Source: Cynocephalus volans
Taxonomy: Eukaryota; Chordata; Mammalia; Dermoptera; Cynocephalidae
DNA length: 64,000 nucleotides
Assembly (NCBI RefSeq): GCF_027409185.1
Contig: NC_084462.1
Coordinates: 184,688,071 to 184,752,070, forward strand
Direction: 5' to 3'
The translations under genes were made by a program, and so were the position numbers. Under the pieces are notes generated by a model. It worked only from the letters and a program-made list of their open reading frames with translations. It had not been told where the DNA came from and searched no databases. How positions within the stretch are numbered: position 1 is the first letter of the stretch; every line of letters starts with the position of its first letter. Shown here piece by piece: positions 1 to 12,133 of this stretch.

Positions 1-3000
1 AGATTTTTCACCTAGGATAAATTTATTTTTAGGTATTTTATTTCATTTTATTTTTTTCTATTGTAAATGGGATAGATTTATTGATTTCTTTTTATGCAAG
101 TTTGTTGTTGGTGAATAGAAATGCTACTGATTTTTATATGTTGATTTTGCATCCTGCAACTTTACTGAATTTGTTTATCAGGTCTAGAAGTGTTTTGGTA
201 GAGTCTTTAGGTTTCTCTCTATATAAGATCATGTCATCTGCAAACAGGGACAACTTGACTTTCTTGTTTCCAATTTGGATGCCCTTTATTTCTTTCTCTT
301 GCCTGATTGTTCTGGCTAGGACTTCCAGTAATATGTTGGAAAGAAGTGGTGAGAATGGGCATCCTTGTCTTTTTCCAGTTCTTAGGGGGAAAGCTTTCAG
401 CTTTTTCCTGTTCAGTATGATGTTATCCGTGGGTTTGTTATATATAGCCTTTATTGTATTAAGATAATTTCCTCCTATACCTAATTTGTTGAGTCTTTAT
501 CATGAAGGGATGTTGTTGGGGTGCTCTCTCGGTCAGCCAGGCCCGGGCTCTGGATTTCCCTGGCCGTGGCCACCCAGTGATCCCGGGCAGACTCCCTATC
601 CCCCCAGGCAGGACCAGATAAGTTGCCCTCTGCAGTGTAAGCCAAAGAAGGATCCCCGAAGGTGGGTGAGTGCACCGCCTGCCTATTCAGCCCGCAAAGG
701 AACACTCAGATGTGGCCGGGGTTCCATCAAGCAGTTCCATTTATTGTCTTTTAAGCACTTGTATTTATATCTAAGCAAGTGGGGATTTCCACACTGAGAG
801 CCAATCACTGGAAAGGTCACATGTGCATGCGCCTTACTTTCCTACCTTAGCCTACTGATCACGCACTGATCACGAGTGCGGAAAAGCGCAACTACCAATA
901 AAAATTTTTGCGGAACTAAAAGTGACGTTCTCCCTTTGCTTCCTCTAAGCGCCATCTTGTGTGGACCATGTGGGTGGGGAACTTAAACAGCCGCCATTTG
1001 GTGTGGCCTCCTTTCACCCTAGCAATTGCTATGGCAAGTGGAGCGGTTGCAGCCCAACAGGATGTTGAATTTTATCAAATGCTTTTTCTGCAACTATCGA
1101 GATGATCATATGGTTTTCTTTCATTTTGTTGATGGTGTGTATTACATTAATTGAATTGCATATGTTGAACCATCCTTGTATACCTGGTATAAATCACACT
1201 TGGGCATCATGTAAATCTTCTTGATGTGCTGTTGTATTCAATTTGTACTATTTTATGGAGGATTTTTGCATATGTTTTCATTAGGGATACTGGTCTATAG
1301 TTTCCTTTTTTTTATTGTTGTGTTCTTACATTGTTTTGGCATCTGGGTAATACTGGCCTTGTAGTATGAGTTTGTAAGAATTCTGTCCACTTCTATTTTT
1401 TGAAATAGTTTACAAATTATTGGTATTAGTTTTTCTTTAAATGTTTGGTAGAATTCAGCAGTAAAGCTATCTGGTCTTGGACTTTTCTTTGTTGGGAGAC
1501 TTTTTATTACTAATTCAATTTTATTACTTGTTATTGGCTGATTTATGTTTTCTATTTCTTTTTGATTCTGTCTTGGTAGGTAATAGTGCCCAGGAATTTA
1601 TCTATTTCCTCTCAATTTTCATATTTCTTGGTGTATAGTTGTTCATAACAGTCTCTGATGATCCTTTGTATTTCCATGCTATCTTTTGTAATGTTTCCAT
1701 TTGCATTTCTGATTTTATTTATTTGGATGTTTTCTCTTTTATTCTTGGTTAGTCTTGCTAGTGTTTTGTCAATTTTATTTATCATTTTAAAGATCATCTT
1801 TTGGTTTGATCTTTTGTGTTATACTTTTAGTCTCATTTTCATTTTCATATATTTCGGTTCTGATTTTTATTATCTCTTTTCTTCTGCTTATTTTGGGTTC
1901 AGTTTATTCCTGATTTTCTAGTTCTTTGAGGTGCATTTTAAGGCGGTTTATTTAAAATCTTTCTTTTCCTTTTCTTTTTCTTTTTAAAAAAATTTTGATG
2001 TAGGAATTTATTACTATAAATTTTCCTTTTTATTCTATATGTATATACACGCACACACACCATATATATAATATTTTTATACTGCCTTGGCTATATCTCA
2101 TAGGTTTTGATATGTTGTTTTTCTGTCTTCATTAGTTTTGAGAAACTTTTTGATTTCCTTCTTCATCTCTTTTTTGACCCATTGGTCATTCAAGAGTATG
2201 TTGTTCAATTTCCATGTATTTGCGTAGTTTCACAAATTCCTCTTGTTATTGTTTTCAAGGTTTATTCCATTATGGTCAGAAAAAAAACCTTGATATGATT
2301 TTGATTTTTCTGAACTTGTTGAGACTGGTTTTGCGGCCTGACATATGGTCAGTCCTAGAGAATGTCCCATGTACTGATGAAAAGAATGTGTATTCTGCAG
2401 CTGTTGGATGAAATACTCTGTATATATCTGTTAGGTCCACTGGTCTGTGGTGCCATTTAAATGTTTCCTGCTTGAGTTTCTGTCTGAATGATCTGTCCAC
2501 TGCTGAGAGTGGGGTGTGAAAGTCTCCAACTGTTATTGTGCTGGCATCTATCTCTCCCTTTAGATCTGATAATAATTGCTTTATATATCTGGGTGCTCTG
2601 GTGTTGGGTTCATATATATTTATAACTGTCATATCTTCTTGCTGTATTGATCCCTTTATCATTATATAGTGCCTTTCTTTGTCTCTTAGTACAGATTTTG
2701 ATTGAATGTCTGTTTTATCTGATATAAGTATAGTTACTTCTCACTTCCCCCCACCCATTTGCATGGAAAAACTTCTTCCATTCCTTCACTTTCAGTCTAT
2801 GTGAGTCTTTGCAAGTAAAGTGTGTTTCTTGTAGACAGCATATGGATGGGTCTTGCTTTTTTTTTTTTTTTTTAAAATCCTTTTAGCCAGACTATGTCTT
2901 CTAATTGGGGCATTTAATCTGTTTACATTCAAAGTTATTATTGCTATGTGATGCCTTACTCCTGTCATTTTGGATGTTCATATCTTTCCCAAGACTAGGG

Positions 3001-5447
3001 AAGTTTTCAGCTATTATTTCATTCAATATGTTTTCAATATTATTATTATTATTTTTTGTTTTCACCTCTTTATGGAATGCCCATAATTTGAATATTTGTT
3101 TGCTTAATAGTTCCCCATAAATCTTGTAAGCCGTGTTCATTCTTTTTATTTCTTTTTTTGTCTTCCCATATCATTTCAAAACTGCTATCTTCAAGATTAG
3201 AAATTCTTTCTTCTGCTCAATATAGTCTGTTGTTGAGACTCTCATTTTTAAATGTATTTTTAAAATTTCATTCAATGAATTCCTCCAGTCTGAGATTTCT
3301 GATTGATTTTTTAAATGATATGTATCCCTTTATTGAATTTCTCATTCAGATAGTGAATTGTTTTTGTGATTTTATTGAAATTTTTGTCTGTATTCTCTTG
3401 TATCTCAGTGAGTTTCCTTAAAATCATTCATTTGAATTCCTGTTCTGGCAAGTCAACAATTTTCATTTCTTCGGGATCAGTTACTGCAGCATTCTTATGA
3501 TTTTTTTTTGGTGGTTTCATGTTACCTTGTTTTTTCATGTTTCTTGTTTCTCTGCCTTGATATCTGTACATCTAGTAAAACAGTTACTTCTTTGAGTTTT
3601 CTGGAGTGGCATGTGTGGGTAAAGACTTTCATCTGCAAATGTATCTATCATAGGGTGTTGATTGGGTAGAATGCAATGGCTTTGCTCAGGATGGATGCAG
3701 TAGTGTAGACTCTGTGTAATTTCTTCAGCTGTAACCCACTTTTGCTGTATCTGCAAGTGACTCAGTAACCTGTGCTTTTGAGGTCTGTGGCAGTGGTGGC
3801 ACAGCTTTGCTGCAAGAGGTATTGCTGGGTTGGTTCAGAGGCCTGTGTTGGGCACGTACACCCTGTGGGTCAGTCATCTTGGGAGCTGGCTCACTGGGGA
3901 TGTGGTTGCTGGATTTATTCTCAGGATGTGGGTGTGAGCATATGTCATGTCAGGGTCTCTGGGACTTGTTTGCCTGTGGCAGGGTCACTGTGCTGCTTTT
4001 CTGAGTGGGGTGGGCATGCTAGGGGCACATCAGCTCTTTCACACTTGAATGCATGTGCATGTGATGGGTCAAAGACTCAGGAGTGGTTCTTCTTGAGGAA
4101 TGACAGATGAGCTTTTTCTCTGAGCCAGGGGCATGGGTGTTCTTTGGCTCACTTGCTGAGTGCGGGTCTGCCACTGGCTGTTCTGGTGTGCCACTTCTTG
4201 GGGTCTGATGTGAGGTTTTGCTTTTCCCAGTGGTTCAGGAGCAGGTCTGCCAAGGGTGGAGCTGCAGAGATGTTTCTCAGAAAGTAGGCAAGACCACTAG
4301 GCAGGCCCACAGTGAGGGGGCCCATGCAGCTGTTTCTTGGACTTTTGGCAAGGCCGCTAAGCAGGCCTGCAGTGAGGTGGTCTGTCCAGTAGCTTCTAAG
4401 TGGTGGGTGGGGCTGCGAGGCAGGCCTGCAGTGAAGTGACCCATTCAGCTGCTTTTGGGTGATAGATGGGGCCAGGCAAGTCTGCAATGGGAGGGTCTAT
4501 TTAGCTGTTTCTGGGACCGTTGGCAAGGCCACCAGGTGGGACTGTTCAGGACAGAACTGCCTGAGTGCTTCTCCAGGAGGGCTGGATACACTTTATTTCC
4601 AGTGGCCCGAGGACATATTCATTAGGGTACAGACCTGTGAGTTGTTTTTCAGATTTGAGGGCTCAGGAGCACACAACTCAGTCAGCTGGCAGGGCTGGGG
4701 GTTAGGGGAAGGAATAGGGAGGTGATTTGCCTGGAGAGGGTCTGACTGTCTGATCTCTGGCCAGGGATGTGGGCTTGTATCACATCAGTTCAGCTGGATT
4801 ATGGTTGTCTTCCCGGACTGCAGAACTACAGTCATGGCTGTTGCAAGCCCAGGCTTCGAGCCACCACGATCAGGACACTGTAGTCTCTTCTGTGAGGGTG
4901 CTGGGAGGAGGACAGAGCCTTTAGGCTGGGGAAGCATGACGGCTACTGGCCCCAGGGCAGGACTGGCTCCTGTAACAGCTCTGGATTCCAGATCATACTG
5001 TCCTCTATCAACGGAGTGAAGGTCAACTGGGTGGGTGTGGGGACTGCAGTTTGTGCTACTGTTCTCGAGTGATGCAGACTGTGTGTTTGGGCTGCTCCCT
5101 GCACTTGGCTCTCGACTTGTCCTGATGAAGAATCTGCTGGCCTCCATGGTGAAGGTGCAGGTTGGTGTGGGTCCTCTGCCTACCTTTTCTTTGCAAGGGA
5201 AAATTCCTCCTGGGCTGATTCTGGTGTCAGAGAAGTGGTGGCTGAGGCCATGTGCCTCTCTCTCCTCTTTGTTTTGCCATCCTGGGCTTTTGTGCTCTGT
5301 AGCGATACCACCAGTCTCTTGGGCACTCCTATGCTCTACCACACATGCTCCTATCAATATTTAGCTGTCTGTTAGTTGTTCTGGTCCTTTTCTATGGGAG
5401 GAACATGCCCCAGGCACCTCTGGTCCACCATTTTGCTCTACTTATGA
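1..5447 (-). mobile_element. L1 LINE (L1-A), degenerate, interrupted by an LTR
   Basis: Read on the minus strand this is one L1, entering the window from the left within ORF2. The reverse-transcriptase segment (motif LRTGTRQGC-like, here GKAFSF/LRG on the complementary reading) lies at 80-470. The endonuclease segment with the VGDF...PLS motif lies at 2276-2662. ORF1-like sequence lies at about 2880-3480 and a GC-richer 5' UTR runs to about 5447, where the text ends with a typical L1 5' end (GTAGAGCAAAATGGTGGACC on the minus strand). Stops and frameshifts break both ORFs, so it is dead. A solo LTR splits it at 514-1059. The boundaries are by eye. Confidence 0.85.
514..1059 (-). mobile_element. 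Solo retroviral LTR inserted in L1-A
   Basis: The segment begins TGTTGGG and ends CCCAACA, a perfect terminal inverted repeat of the TG...CA type. It is flanked by a 6-bp direct repeat GGATGT (508-513 and 1060-1065). Removing it and one repeat restores continuous L1 sequence, so the ends are precise. On the minus strand there is a TATA box (TATAAATA, 762-769) followed about 20 bases later by AATAAA (740-745), the normal U3-R order, which sets the orientation. No internal viral genes are present, so this is a recombined solo LTR. A 6-bp target duplication fits class II (beta-like) endogenous retroviruses best. The family was not identified. Confidence 0.85.
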
Positions 5448-6875
5448 GGACCTTTTTGGACTTGTTTGGAGATTTTTGAGGTTCTTGGATTGGGAAGTCC
5501 ATATCTTTCCCAGTACTTGGGAAGTTTTCAGCTGATATTTAATTAAATAGGTTTTCGATGTCTTTTCCCTTCTCTTTCCCTTTTGGGACACTCATAATAC
5601 AAATGTTGGTATGCTTAAGTTGTCTCATATATCTTGTAAGCTTTCCTCATTCTTTTTTCTTTTTCTTTTGTCTGACATGGTTATTCAAGAGTTGTCTTTG
5701 AGTTCAGAAATTCTTTTTTTCTGCTTGATCTTGCTGATTACTTAAATTCTCGGTTGTATTTTTTATTTTACTTGATTGATTTTTCAGTTCCAAGATTTCT
5801 GCTTGATTATTTTCTATGATATCTATCTCTTGCCGAATTTCTTTTTCAGATCATGAATTGTTTTTCTGATTTCATTGTATTATCTATCTGTATTCTCTTG
5901 CATGTCATTGTTTCCTTAACATTATTATTTGGAATTGCTTCTCAGGCATTTCATCGATTTCCTTTTCTTTGGTGTCAGGTTCTGAAGAATCTATAGCTCC
6001 CCAGCTGAAGTGGGTGGCCCTGGGTGGGCTCAGTGGAGCTACAGGTGGGACTCTGTGCCCCTGGGAGAAATTTTCAGAGGCTCTCCAGCTTCCCAGGGGG
6101 AGTGGGAAGTTCTGGGTGGGTTTGCTGGAGCTGTGGTGGAATTCTGTACTCCTGGGAGAGATGCACAAGTGTTCCACTGAAGAGAGCAGGGCTGTTGGTG
6201 GTGGCAGAGGGCCCTGATAAGTTGGTTCTCAGTCTCCAGAAAGTGCATGCACTCTCTCCCTCTCTGTCTTGGAGACGGCCTCAACACTGAGCTGGACTGC
6301 CTGTTCCTAGGGGTGCAGGCTGCTGTGTGGGCTTGGTAGCTGGAGTCACAGTGTGAAGGAATCTGAGGGCTGTGAAGATGCCAGGGCTATTGGGCTTCAG
6401 GGAAAAATGCACTCTGGTGTTGTCTCTGATCCCAAAATGTCCTCATGGTGCTGTGCCCTGGACTTGGGGGATGAGGGGGGCCCATTGTGGACTCCCTCTC
6501 TGCAATGTCAGTCACATGTGCACTCAGCAGCTCCCCAGACTGAGCTCGTGGTCTGCAAGGGCCATGGAACTCCCTTGTAGCTTGGATTGCAGGCATCCAC
6601 AGAGTGAGCTTGGACCATTGGGGATTCCCCTCTTTCCCATACCGCAAGAAGTCTCTCCTCCAAGCTGAGGTTGGCCGGGTTCTTCAGTTGTCTTTCTATG
6701 CTGCTGTCTTAAGCTTCTGAACTTCAGGGGGTCTTCCTCACCTGTTTGCTGATTTCCAGTGTTTTCTCTCTGACACCCTATTCCACGTGTGACTTTATAC
6801 TTGTTTTGGTTTCTTTCTGTCAGAGGTGAGAGCTGGGCACCTCTAGTCACCATCTTAGACCTGCCCCTACCTACA
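5448..6875 (-). mobile_element. L1 5' portion (L1-B)
   Basis: A second L1 5' half abuts L1-A. The minus strand reads ORF1-like coiled-coil sequence (about 5450-5980, with the EKQFQ..I.RK motif near 5910) and then a 5' UTR ending near 6875. No ORF2 belongs to it, so L1-A probably inserted into it or truncated it. ORF1 is broken. Confidence 0.7.
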
Positions 6876-7830
6876 GCAGGTTCTTTAAAGCCCTTGTCTG
6901 ATAATTGAGTCTGCGTACGGGTCATCATGGGATTAATCTCTATTGACTGCTTTTTCTTCTGACTGTCGGTTACATCTTCATACTTCTTTGCGTATCTGGT
7001 GGTTTTTGAGTGTCTGCTGGATGTTGTGGATCATGAGTCGTACAGACCGTGGATGCTGCACTCTTCTTTGGCACAGTAGTGATTGTTTTATGTTAGGAGG
7101 CAGTTAGCTTGACTGGACTCAAACTCTAAAGTCTGTCTGCCCTGTAGCTGGCAGCAGCTGAAATCTCAGTTTGTTCAACTTCACAGGGGTTGCTTTCTGC
7201 TGGGCCCTTTGGAGTTTTCCCTACAGATGCACACTGAAGGGATCAGCCAGGAACTGGAGTGGAGATTCCTTCTGTGGCTCCCTCTTTTTATGGACATCTC
7301 CCCTTAATTTCCAGCTACTCTTGAAGTACAGCCCTGAATCCCATTCCTCTAGCCAGGAAGGCTGCAGTTACCTGCTTGAATTCTAGTTGCACATGTTGCA
7401 TGCGCTGAGGTGTGCCTGCAGATAAATATTTCAAGGAAAGAACCCAGTGTTGGACTGCTTTTGTTCATGGTCACATGCCTTCAAATCATTGTTTGTTTTA
7501 AAACAGTTTTCCAGTGTTTATACCTACTGTCTGCTGAAGGGTTGGTCTGACACAACTGCTCCACTATTGCTGGAATCGAAATTACTTTCTCTCATGTGGT
7601 TTTTCATTTCATTTCCCTGATGGCTGGTGTTATTCAGTATCATTTTCATACGTTTAATGGCTCTTTGGCTATCTTTTGTGAAACATCTGTTCAATTCTCT
7701 TGCCTATTTGTCTGTTGAATTTATTCTAATTTATTTACAGTAGTTCTGTATATATTCTGCATATACTTCTGTCAGTTATGTGTGTTTGTAGGAAAAATCG
7801 TGAAAATGGAAATGGAAGAAAAGATTACTA
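6876..7830 (-). mobile_element. Degenerate old repeat sequence, partly L1 ORF2
   Basis: About 7590-7790 reads on the minus strand like the 3' end of an old L1 ORF2. The part at 6880-7580 looks like ancient L1 3' UTR material but is too decayed to name. No gene is visible. Confidence 0.4.
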
Positions 7831-8165
7831 GGGGTCTTCAGTGGAGAGCCGGGCACGGTCTTGACGGTGTTCTTTCAGGATGTCTGATTCTGCGGAGCTC
7901 TACAATTTTCACTGTTTTTGAGCTATCTTACAACTCTAGAAATTGTAAATAACTGACAGCAATACGAATTCTCTTCTTTGGCAGGACAATTGATTCCTTC
8001 CCATCTCCAGTGGGTCAAACAAGTTTTGTATCTATTTATAAACTTATTTTAGCTTTCCTGACTCAATTAGATAAGTGTAGTATTTTGAATTCTACTCTGA
8101 ACTGGTTGTAACACCTTAAATCAATGTGTTCATTATATGTCTATATGAGATTTATGATCATACCA
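7831..8165. other. Left edge of tandem duplication unit 1
   Basis: This stretch aligns by eye with 41200-41530, for example ACAATTGATTCCTTCCCAT against ACAATCGATTTCTTCCCAT and a shared GAACTGGTTG.AACACCTTA. Identity is moderate, visibly lower than around the IgG genes. To the left the two copies differ: old L1 here, plus-strand L1-D before 41200. The duplication edge therefore lies near here. No coding sequence is seen. Confidence 0.6.
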
Positions 8166-8169
8166 TTTT

Positions 8170-8410
8170 TAGAAATTTATTTTTTATTGTGGTAAAATAT
8201 ATATAACATGAATTTCCATTTCTAGCATTTTAAAATGTACAATTGCATGGAATTAACTACGTTCACAGCACTGTGTGACCACCACCTCTATTTATTTCCA
8301 AAACTTTTTCGTCATCCTAAGCATAAACTCTGTGCCCATTAATCAGTAACTTCTCATTATTTCTTCTGTGCTGTTTCTGGTAACCTCTAATCTACTTCTG
8401 TCACTGAAAA
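8170..8410 (-). mobile_element. Old L1 3' end fragment
   Basis: On the minus strand this matches the well-known tail of old mammalian L1 elements, ending in TTTTACCACAATAAAAAA-like sequence at about 8185-8205. It is a short isolated remnant, absent from the matching place near 41530. Confidence 0.6.
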
Positions 8411-9039
8411 ATTTTTTCTTTTTAATTTAATTTTTTTAACTGACCCATGGTAACTGTGTGTGTGTGTCACGTGAAGGATCTGTGCGGTCAGGCGTGTGTG
8501 TGTCATAAGACCATCCCATGCTGTGGTAGGCATGTGTGTCTCATCTGACTGTCCTCATTGGACAGGTGTATGTGTCACCTGTGTGCCTGTCTGGCCCTGG
8601 TGTCTGTCTCCTTTGGGCCTGGCCAAGGTCTTGCTCGCTATAGCCCCTGCCCTGCCCGCCGCAGGCTCTGGTGTGGCTGTCCCTGTGCCCCTGCACTGCC
8701 TCCCTGGGCCCTCCCACTGCACCTCCTCCTCAGCCTTTCCTGTCCCTGGACAGTGGCTAGGTCCCTCTGCCTCCTCACCTCACTGAGCACACAGCGAGGG
8801 CGTGAGGAGCACTCTTGTGCTGGGCGGGGGCCCAGATCACAGAATGGGTCTCATGTGTCCTCACCCCATGGTGACAGGTCCTTCCTCTGGACTAACCAGA
8901 GTCCTGCTTGCTGCTGTGAGCACACCTATGTTATATGGGGGTGGGGGTATCCAGCAGGGTAGGGTTCGAGGTCTTGAGGGTCACTGATCCTCCAGGTCAA
9001 CATGCCCAGGTGGCTCCACTGTCCTCTTTCCTCTGTCCA
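8411..9039. other. Unassigned intergenic sequence
   Basis: Short TG-rich runs (8455-8510) are followed by GC-rich sequence. Open frames here have no recognisable motif. I see no gene or repeat family. Confidence 0.4.
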
Positions 9040-10130
9040 CAGTGAACATTTTATACTTGTGCCCACCACAGATGTCCCCCTATAGAGGTAACACCATGGA
9101 CATCACCCCTCGTCACACCACAAACCTCACAGGTGCGATGTCATCCCATGTCACAATGTACGTGTCACACCATGGACATCACAACATAAACATCACACCA
9201 CATCATACCACAAGTGTTACATCATGTCAAATCACAAATGTGACCCCATGTCACAACATGGATACCACATAGCAAACATCACACAATGTTACACAAAAGA
9301 TGTCATCCCATGTCACACAATGTCACATCACAAAAGTCACACCTCCAATGTCACCTCATGTCACAGCACTAACATCACACCACAAACATCACCCCAGGTC
9401 ACACCACAAATGTCTCACCATAGACATCACCCCATGTCACACTTTGGATTCATACCACAAACACCATATCATGTCATGCTATGAACATCACACCAAGTCA
9501 CACCACAAATGTGACCCCATGTCACACAATGGATTCCATATCACAAACATCACCCCATGTCACACCATGAATGTCATACCTCAGGTGTCATCCTATGTCA
9601 CACCATGAATGTCACACCATGGACATCAGCCCATGTCACCCCACGATGTCAAACTACAAATGTCATACCATTACACACCATGAACATCACCCCAAGTTGC
9701 ACCAAAATGTCACTCCACAAATGTCACCCCATATGACACCTCAGATGTTACCACATGTCATGCCACAGGCATCACCCCATGTTACACCATAACGTCACAC
9801 CTGGGACATCGTGCCATGACACACCATTGTCATCACCCCATGTGACACCATGAACATCACCCCACGTCACACGGGATGTCACACCACAAACACTATACCC
9901 CGTCATGCCACGAACATCACACCATGTCAGAAAACAAATGTGACCTCATGTCATACCATGAGTACCACACTACAAATGTCACACCATGGGTGTCAAACCA
10001 CAAACATCACAACATATCATACCATGCAAGTCACCCTATGTCACACCAAAACATCACACTATGGCTGTCACCCCGGTCACACCATGGATGTCACCCCATG
10101 TCACACTATGGACATCACACCTCAGAGGGA
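9040..10130. repeat. Degenerate minisatellite of CACCCCATGTCACACCATG-like units
   Basis: About 1.1 kb is built from variants of ACATCACCCCATGTCACACC joined to CATGA, CACAA or CATGG. The arrangement is tandem with irregular unit lengths in the twenties. Frames stay open in places only because the motif is stop-poor. It lies about 2 kb downstream of the M2 exon of the downstream IgG gene. No comparable array is present near 42900-43340 in unit 2, so it expanded or was lost in one copy. Confidence 0.85.
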
Positions 10131-12049
10131 GAGTGTGGGTGACCCAGAGTTCCTGGGTCCTGAGTGTGTGGGTAGGACTCTGGAGGAGGAATGGTGTGGG
10201 AAGCAGGACTTTGGTACCGGCCTGCCCAGACAAATCTGGCCTCACCATGTGGACACGGGCCAGTCTTGGTCATTTTCCACAACCTGACTCTGCTGGGATC
10301 CCGACCACCCCTCCCTCCGCTCTCGCTCTCCGTTTCAAAAACCACTCATCTCTGCACAAATCAGAGTTGAGTTCACTTCATGATAGGCTCTTTATTTTAA
10401 CAGTGTGTCACTGTTTAAAACCTGTCCTTGCTCCTTTAACTAGTGCCCAGCTTTGTTTTTCTCTGAAAAGCCCTGTGTCCACCTCTACCCTTTCGACTTG
10501 ATCTTCATTCCTGAAATCCAACATGGGATGGGGTGGTGGAAGTTTCCAGGGCTGTGAGCCGGTGCAGGAGCCCCCGATGCATGCTTGGTCCCATCTCTAC
10601 TGACCCCAAGGGTGTTGACTTAGGAAGACTTTTCCCACAGTGAGGCAGAGAAGTTTTTAAGAGTGATTTATTGTCATTAAAAAAAGAGAAACATTAAAGA
10701 CAATGAGCTCCAGAAAATGAAAAAGTAGAAACAAAGCTACCAGAGCTGGAACTGTGGCGTTTTCTTTGAATAATCTCTGGGACATGTCCCCCACAGTCAC
10801 GGCGGGCGATGGCTTCTCCCCAGCTCGCGTCTTCCTTCCTGAGTGGAGGTCCTGACGTGGCACCTGCCCAGAACTGTGGTGGGAGGAACGGGACGTGGAG
10901 GCCTGTGTCCGGCGTCTGTGGCCAGCCTGCCCCGGGTCGCCAAGGCACCAACTCTCTCCTCAGTCTTCTGGTCTCTGAACCCCTGGTCCAAGCGTGCCGC
11001 TCGCTCCTGCTGTGGGGGACTCAGGGCCAGATCTCGGCCTCCAGCACTCTGCCACCACTGCCTGACACGCCACCTCCTCCACGCCCTCCCTGCATGGCTC
11101 CTTGGCCGCCTCCTTCCATCGCCCACTGAGGCCGAGCCGCCGCCTGGGACCATCCCCTTCTCAGACGGTCCCTGCCCTTGTGCCCTCGGGCTCTGCAGTG
11201 TCCCTGTGGCCCAGGCCCTTGTCCGATTGTCCCGGGCTGGCCCTCGTCTCCCTCAGTGTAGTCAGAGTTGCGGGTCATCTGTCCCCGTGGATTGAACCCA
11301 CCTCTGGGAACCCAGTGGGGTGGGCAGGGTGGGCCAGGAGGAGGTGCCGGCACACGGAGACCCCAGCGTGGAGGCTCCTTCCCGGGAGCCAGAGGAAGAC
11401 GTTCTCTGCTTGAAGTGAAAACAAGCCTGTTCCTCCAGCCAGGGCTTCATAGAGGGGCCCAGGATGGAGCCTGGCTGGGCGAGGGCTGGACGAGGGTGAT
11501 CGAGTGAGTGTCAGCAGCACTTCCAGAAGCTTCCCTGGTGGCTTCCCAGCCCTGGTGGCAGATGTTCCCACTTGGTGATTGAAACGATGAGCCTGTCTTG
11601 GAAACCCTGCATTCAGGAGGCCGGTGTGCACGGGGTCAGCTCAAGGCTGGTGCCTGCCCCGGTGGACACCCGGGAATGCCGGCCTGGCCTCCTCTCTGGT
11701 GACGGCACCCAGCTGACCCCAGGGCAGGGCTGTCCTGGTGAGGGGACACACAGTCCTGGTGGCCTCTGGCCGGCACCATGGCAGTTGCCGTGGAGGGTCC
11801 AGCAGGCGTCCAGGCAGCTGAGGTTTGGGGTAGAACCTACCACCCTCAGGGTTCTCCAAAGGGGGAAGGGTCAGGGGGCCGCAGGGTCAGAGGGTGGGGT
11901 GGCAGCTTGGGGCGGCGGCGAGACCGGAGAGCTGTGGGGTTAGAAGGTGGATGTCAGAGGTCAGGGTGCCCTGAGCAGCAGGGTGAGCCGCAGGCTGGAT
12001 GGGGTCCTGGATGGGGAGGGGGCCCTGGACGCCCTCTCTGGATGGTGCT
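10131..12049 (-). other. 3' flank and membrane 3' UTR of the downstream IGHG gene
   Basis: No coding sequence. From about 10562 to 12049 it is nearly identical to 44319-45807, and 10250-10525 matches 43340-43642 less well. The strip from M2 to the AATAAA at 10667-10672 (about 1.4 kb) is the expected 3' UTR of membrane-form mRNA. Several open frames on both strands are shadows of GC-rich sequence and occur identically in the other copy. Confidence 0.65.
10667..10672 (-). promoter_or_regulatory. Candidate poly(A) signal of the membrane IgG mRNA
   Basis: AATAAA on the minus strand, 1.38 kb beyond the M2 stop, about where membrane gamma transcripts are cleaved in other mammals. It is embedded in sequence conserved between the two gene copies. 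The matching hexamer in the other gene is GATAAA (44425-44430). Confidence 0.6.
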
Positions 12050-12133
12050 CTAAGCCCCCTGCCCGATCATGTTCCTGTAGTCGGGGACGATGGTATGCTT
12101 CAGCTCCACGACCGAGGAGAAGATCCACTTCAC
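12050..12133 (-). CDS. IGHG: IGHG downstream copy, M2 exon (cytoplasmic tail)
   Basis: The exon follows CTGCAG and reads [19 protein letters not shown] then RNMIGQGA and TAG. This is the 27-residue cytoplasmic tail of membrane IgG. The DYRNM stretch is the immunoglobulin tail tyrosine motif that recruits Grb2 and boosts signalling in class-switched B cells, by family knowledge. It joins M1 in phase 0. The protein sequence is identical to that of the other gene (45808-45891). Confidence 0.95.
   Translation of the reverse strand: MKWIFSSVVELKHTIVPDYRNMIGQGA

Noticed and set aside
4149-6928. Overlapping open frames of 80-190 codons on both strands
   Set aside because: They fall in GC-rich L1 5' UTRs and have no recognisable motif.
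9040-10130. CRISPR-like array
   Set aside because: Units are contiguous and variable, without conserved repeats separated by unique spacers, and the host is a mammal.
9850-10501. Histidine/threonine-rich open frames of 145 and 171 codons
   Set aside because: They are translations of the CATCACCCC minisatellite and run into unrelated flank.
10797-11631. Several GC-rich open frames of 100-150 codons shared by both units (also 44555-45329)
   Set aside because: Frames overlap on both strands in the membrane 3' UTR; conservation reflects the duplication, not coding selection.
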